Source: Arthrobacter echini
GTDB lineage: Bacteria; Actinomycetota; Actinomycetes; Actinomycetales; Micrococcaceae
NCBI RefSeq assembly: GCF_008107445.1
Contig: NZ_VSLD01000002.1
Coordinates: 186,001 to 250,000, forward strand
DNA length: 64,000 bases
Reading direction: 5' to 3'
Both the position numbers and the translations under genes were made by a program. Below, piece after piece: positions 62,289-64,000 of this stretch. The notes under the pieces were generated by a model. It saw only the letters and a program-made list of their open reading frames with translations, made no database searches and was not told where the DNA came from. Position 1 is the first letter of the stretch. The number at the start of each line of letters is the position of its first letter.

Positions 62289-63209
62289 ATGGCAGACCAC
62301 GCGCCGGCAGCAGACCACGACGCTGCCGGAAGGCCACGGAAGGACCCCACCGCCGATCTCCTCGCCCTCCTCGACCTGACCAGCGCCGACGGGGCACAGA
62401 CCGACGAGGAGATCTTCGTCGGATCATCCTCCCGCCAGCCCGGCCGCCGCGTCTTCGGCGGCCAGGTCCTCGCGCAGTCCCTCGTCGCCGCCATGCGCAC
62501 GGTCGAGCCCTCCCGTGACGTCCACTCCATGCACGGATACTTCCTGCGCGCGGGCGATGCCGAGAAGCCGATCACCTTCGGGGTGCAGCGGCTCCGCGAC
62601 GGGCGCTCCTTCTCCGCGCGGCGCACGCACGCCTATCAGAACGGGGTGCCCATCCTGTCGATGATCGCCTCCTTCCAGGAGCCGGACGACGGCATCACCC
62701 ACCAGGACGCGATGCCGCAGGGTGTCCCCGATCCCGAGAGCCTCCCGACGACGGCGGAACTCCTCGGCGCCTTCGACCACCCGGTGGCACGAGCCTGGGC
62801 CTTCGAGCGACCGTTCGACATCCGGCACGTGGACAGTCCGCTCTACACCTCGAACACCGGTTCTCGTGAGCCGCGGAATGCCGTGTGGATGCGCAGCATC
62901 GGACCCATGCCGGACGATCCCCGGCTGCACCGCGCAGCCCTCGCCTACGCGAGTGACTACACGCTGCTCGAATCGATCCTGCGCCCCCACGGGTTGAGCT
63001 GGATCCAGCCGGGCATGAGCGTCGCGAGCCTCGACCACGCCATGTGGTGGCACCGTCCGGTCCGCGTGGACCAGTGGCTCCTCTACGTCCAGAGCTCACC
63101 CAGCGCCTCCGGGGCCCGGGGCCTGGCCGCGGGCCGTATCTACACCCGGGACGGGGAGCTCGTGGCCAGCGTGGCGCAGGAGGGCATGGTCAGGGTTCCG
63201 CGGTCCTGA
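62289..63209 (+). CDS. tesB: Acyl-CoA thioesterase II
   Basis: A 306-residue double hot-dog thioesterase. FVGSSSRQPGRRVFGGQVLAQSL is the N-terminal hot-dog, with SMHGYFLRAGD after it. The catalytic triad region shows the Asp in SLDHAMWWHRP, with Gln and Thr/Ser positions nearby. It hydrolyses medium- and long-chain acyl-CoA. The ATG at 62289 follows GAGGAGACC. Confidence 0.93.
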   Translation: MADHAPAADHDAAGRPRKDPTADLLALLDLTSADGAQTDEEIFVGSSSRQPGRRVFGGQVLAQSLVAAMRTVEPSRDVHSMHGYFLRAGDAEKPITFGVQRLRDGRSFSARRTHAYQNGVPILSMIASFQEPDDGITHQDAMPQGVPDPESLPTTAELLGAFDHPVARAWAFERPFDIRHVDSPLYTSNTGSREPRNAVWMRSIGPMPDDPRLHRAALAYASDYTLLESILRPHGLSWIQPGMSVASLDHAMWWHRPVRVDQWLLYVQSSPSASGARGLAAGRIYTRDGELVASVAQEGMVRVPRS

Positions 63210-63252
63210 GTGTGCGCTCCCACGGATGGGCCGGAACGTCCCGGAAACCCGG

Positions 63253-63298
63253 CCAACAGCAGAGGACACGGACCCAGGGCCGTGTCCTCTGCTGTTGG
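63253..63298. terminator. Long perfect hairpin between tesB and ettA
   Basis: An inverted repeat of 19 bp with no mismatch (arms begin CCAACAGCAGAGGACACGG and end CTCTGCTGTTGG), with an 8-nt loop. It lies between converging genes and probably ends both transcripts, though no T-run follows. Confidence 0.75.
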
Positions 63299-63329
63299 TC
63301 GCTGCGCCGACCGGAGTTGTGCTTCTGTC

Positions 63330-64000
63330 CTAGTCGCGCGTGAGGCGGCGGTGCGTCACACGATGCGGCTTGGCCGCATCGGCGCCGAGCCGCTCCACCT
63401 TGTTCTGCTCATAGGCGTCGAAGTTCCCCTCGAACCAGTACCAGTTCGCCGGATTCTCGTCGGTGCCCTCCCAGGACAGGATGTGCGTCGCAACACGGTC
63501 CAGGAACCAGCGGTCGTGCGAGACGACGACGGCGCAGCCGGGGAACTCGAGCAGTGCGTTCTCGAGGCTGGACAGCGTCTCCACGTCGAGGTCGTTGGTC
63601 GGTTCGTCGAGCAGCAGCAGATTTCCGCCCTGCTTGAGGGTCATGGCCAGATTGAGCCGATTGCGCTCGCCACCGGAGAGCACGCCCGCCTTCTTCTGCT
63701 GGTCCGGTCCCTTGAAGCCGAAGGCCGAGACGTAGGCCCTGGAGGGCATCTCGACCTGGCCCACCTGGATGTAATCGTGACCTTCGGACACGACCTCCCA
63801 CAGCGACTTGTCGGGGTCGATGCCGCCACGGGACTGGTCCACGTAGGAGATCTTCACGGAATCGCCGATGCGCAGCTCCCCGCCGTCGAGGGGTTCGAGC
63901 CCCACGATGGTCTTGAACAGCGTGGTCTTGCCCACGCCGTTCGGTCCGATGACGCCCACGATGCCGTTGCGCGGGAGGGAGAAGGACAGCCCGTCGATGA
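63330..64000 (-). CDS. ettA: Energy-dependent translational throttle protein EttA (C-terminal part)
   Basis: ABC-F protein, of which the second ATPase cassette is visible: Walker A GPNGVGKTT, signature LSGGERNRLNLA, Walker B LLLLDEPTNDLD and the His switch VVSHDRWFLDR. The C-terminal WYWFEGNFDAYEQNK and RVTHRRLTRD are EttA-specific. EttA binds the ribosomal E site and gates early elongation according to the ATP/ADP ratio. The gene continues past the right edge, so its start and linker are not seen. Confidence 0.93.
   Translation of the reverse strand, partial: IDGLSFSLPRNGIVGVIGPNGVGKTTLFKTIVGLEPLDGGELRIGDSVKISYVDQSRGGIDPDKSLWEVVSEGHDYIQVGQVEMPSRAYVSAFGFKGPDQQKKAGVLSGGERNRLNLAMTLKQGGNLLLLDEPTNDLDVETLSSLENALLEFPGCAVVVSHDRWFLDRVATHILSWEGTDENPANWYWFEGNFDAYEQNKVERLGADAAKPHRVTHRRLTRD

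Overview
The window is high-GC actinobacterial chromosome, most likely from a member of the Micrococcaceae (Arthrobacter-like). The evidence is gene content and order: an ileS-folC-DUF4233-ndk block, valS, clpX-clpP2-clpP1-tig with tRNA-Pro, and nei-rpiB-pepN next to a mycothiol-dependent nitroreductase family gene. This order follows the mycobacterial Rv2445c-Rv2467 region. Actinobacteria-restricted families (DUF3000, DUF6421, acVLRF1, MT0933-type antitoxin, GlbO globin) point the same way. No transposase, integrase, phage gene or CRISPR array was found.

Layout. 1-5.4 kb: the end of a Vms1-like release factor, then a minus-strand def-fmt-rsmB-rpe translation-initiation and rRNA-modification operon and a PD-(D/E)XK nuclease. 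5.5-6.0 kb: a tRNA cluster Gly(GCC)-Cys(GCA)-Val(GAC), an internal terminator, then an identical second Gly(GCC). 6-11 kb: a solitary antitoxin-like protein, ZapE, a glyoxalase-fold protein, two deaminase-type enzymes and a broken methyltransferase. 11-16.4 kb: an aldehyde dehydrogenase, rhodanese-SufE sulfur transfer, an alpha/beta hydrolase, an unrecognised small protein and MsrB. 16.5-21.8 kb: a tightly packed DUF6421-SDR-threonine aldolase operon, then DUF3000 and RNase D. 21.9-26.5 kb: a fatty-acid beta-oxidation operon (thiolase, FadB-like fusion, glutaryl-CoA-dehydrogenase-like enzyme) with a perfect palindrome over its promoter. 26.5-30.5 kb: a decayed TMEM175-type channel and a glycine betaine/proline ABC importer.

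30.6-37.6 kb: an aldo/keto reductase, then ndk, DUF4233, folC and ileS on the minus strand. ileS is preceded by a recognisable T-box leader. 37.6-44.8 kb: an accessory stretch between ileS and valS with a P450 that looks 5'-truncated, an SDR, a SulP transporter, a VTT/DedA-type membrane protein overlapping a CDP-alcohol phosphatidyltransferase, a methyltransferase and a DUF2254 membrane protein. 44.9-55 kb: valS, the nitroreductase-family protein, a GapB-type GAPDH, then clpX, clpP2, clpP1, trigger factor and tRNA-Pro, with tRNA-Gly(TCC) facing the other way. 55-64 kb: nei, rpiB, pepN, OsmC, MscS-GlbO, two thioesterases, a hypothetical protein and the C-terminal part of EttA.

The window is mostly core metabolism, translation and proteostasis. 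The parts most worth a second look are the DUF6421-SDR-aldolase operon, the VTT/CDP-alcohol-transferase/methyltransferase set, the promoter-overlapping palindrome of the beta-oxidation operon, the structured leader of the betaine importer, the tRNA-Gly copy placed directly behind a terminator, and three decayed or truncated genes.
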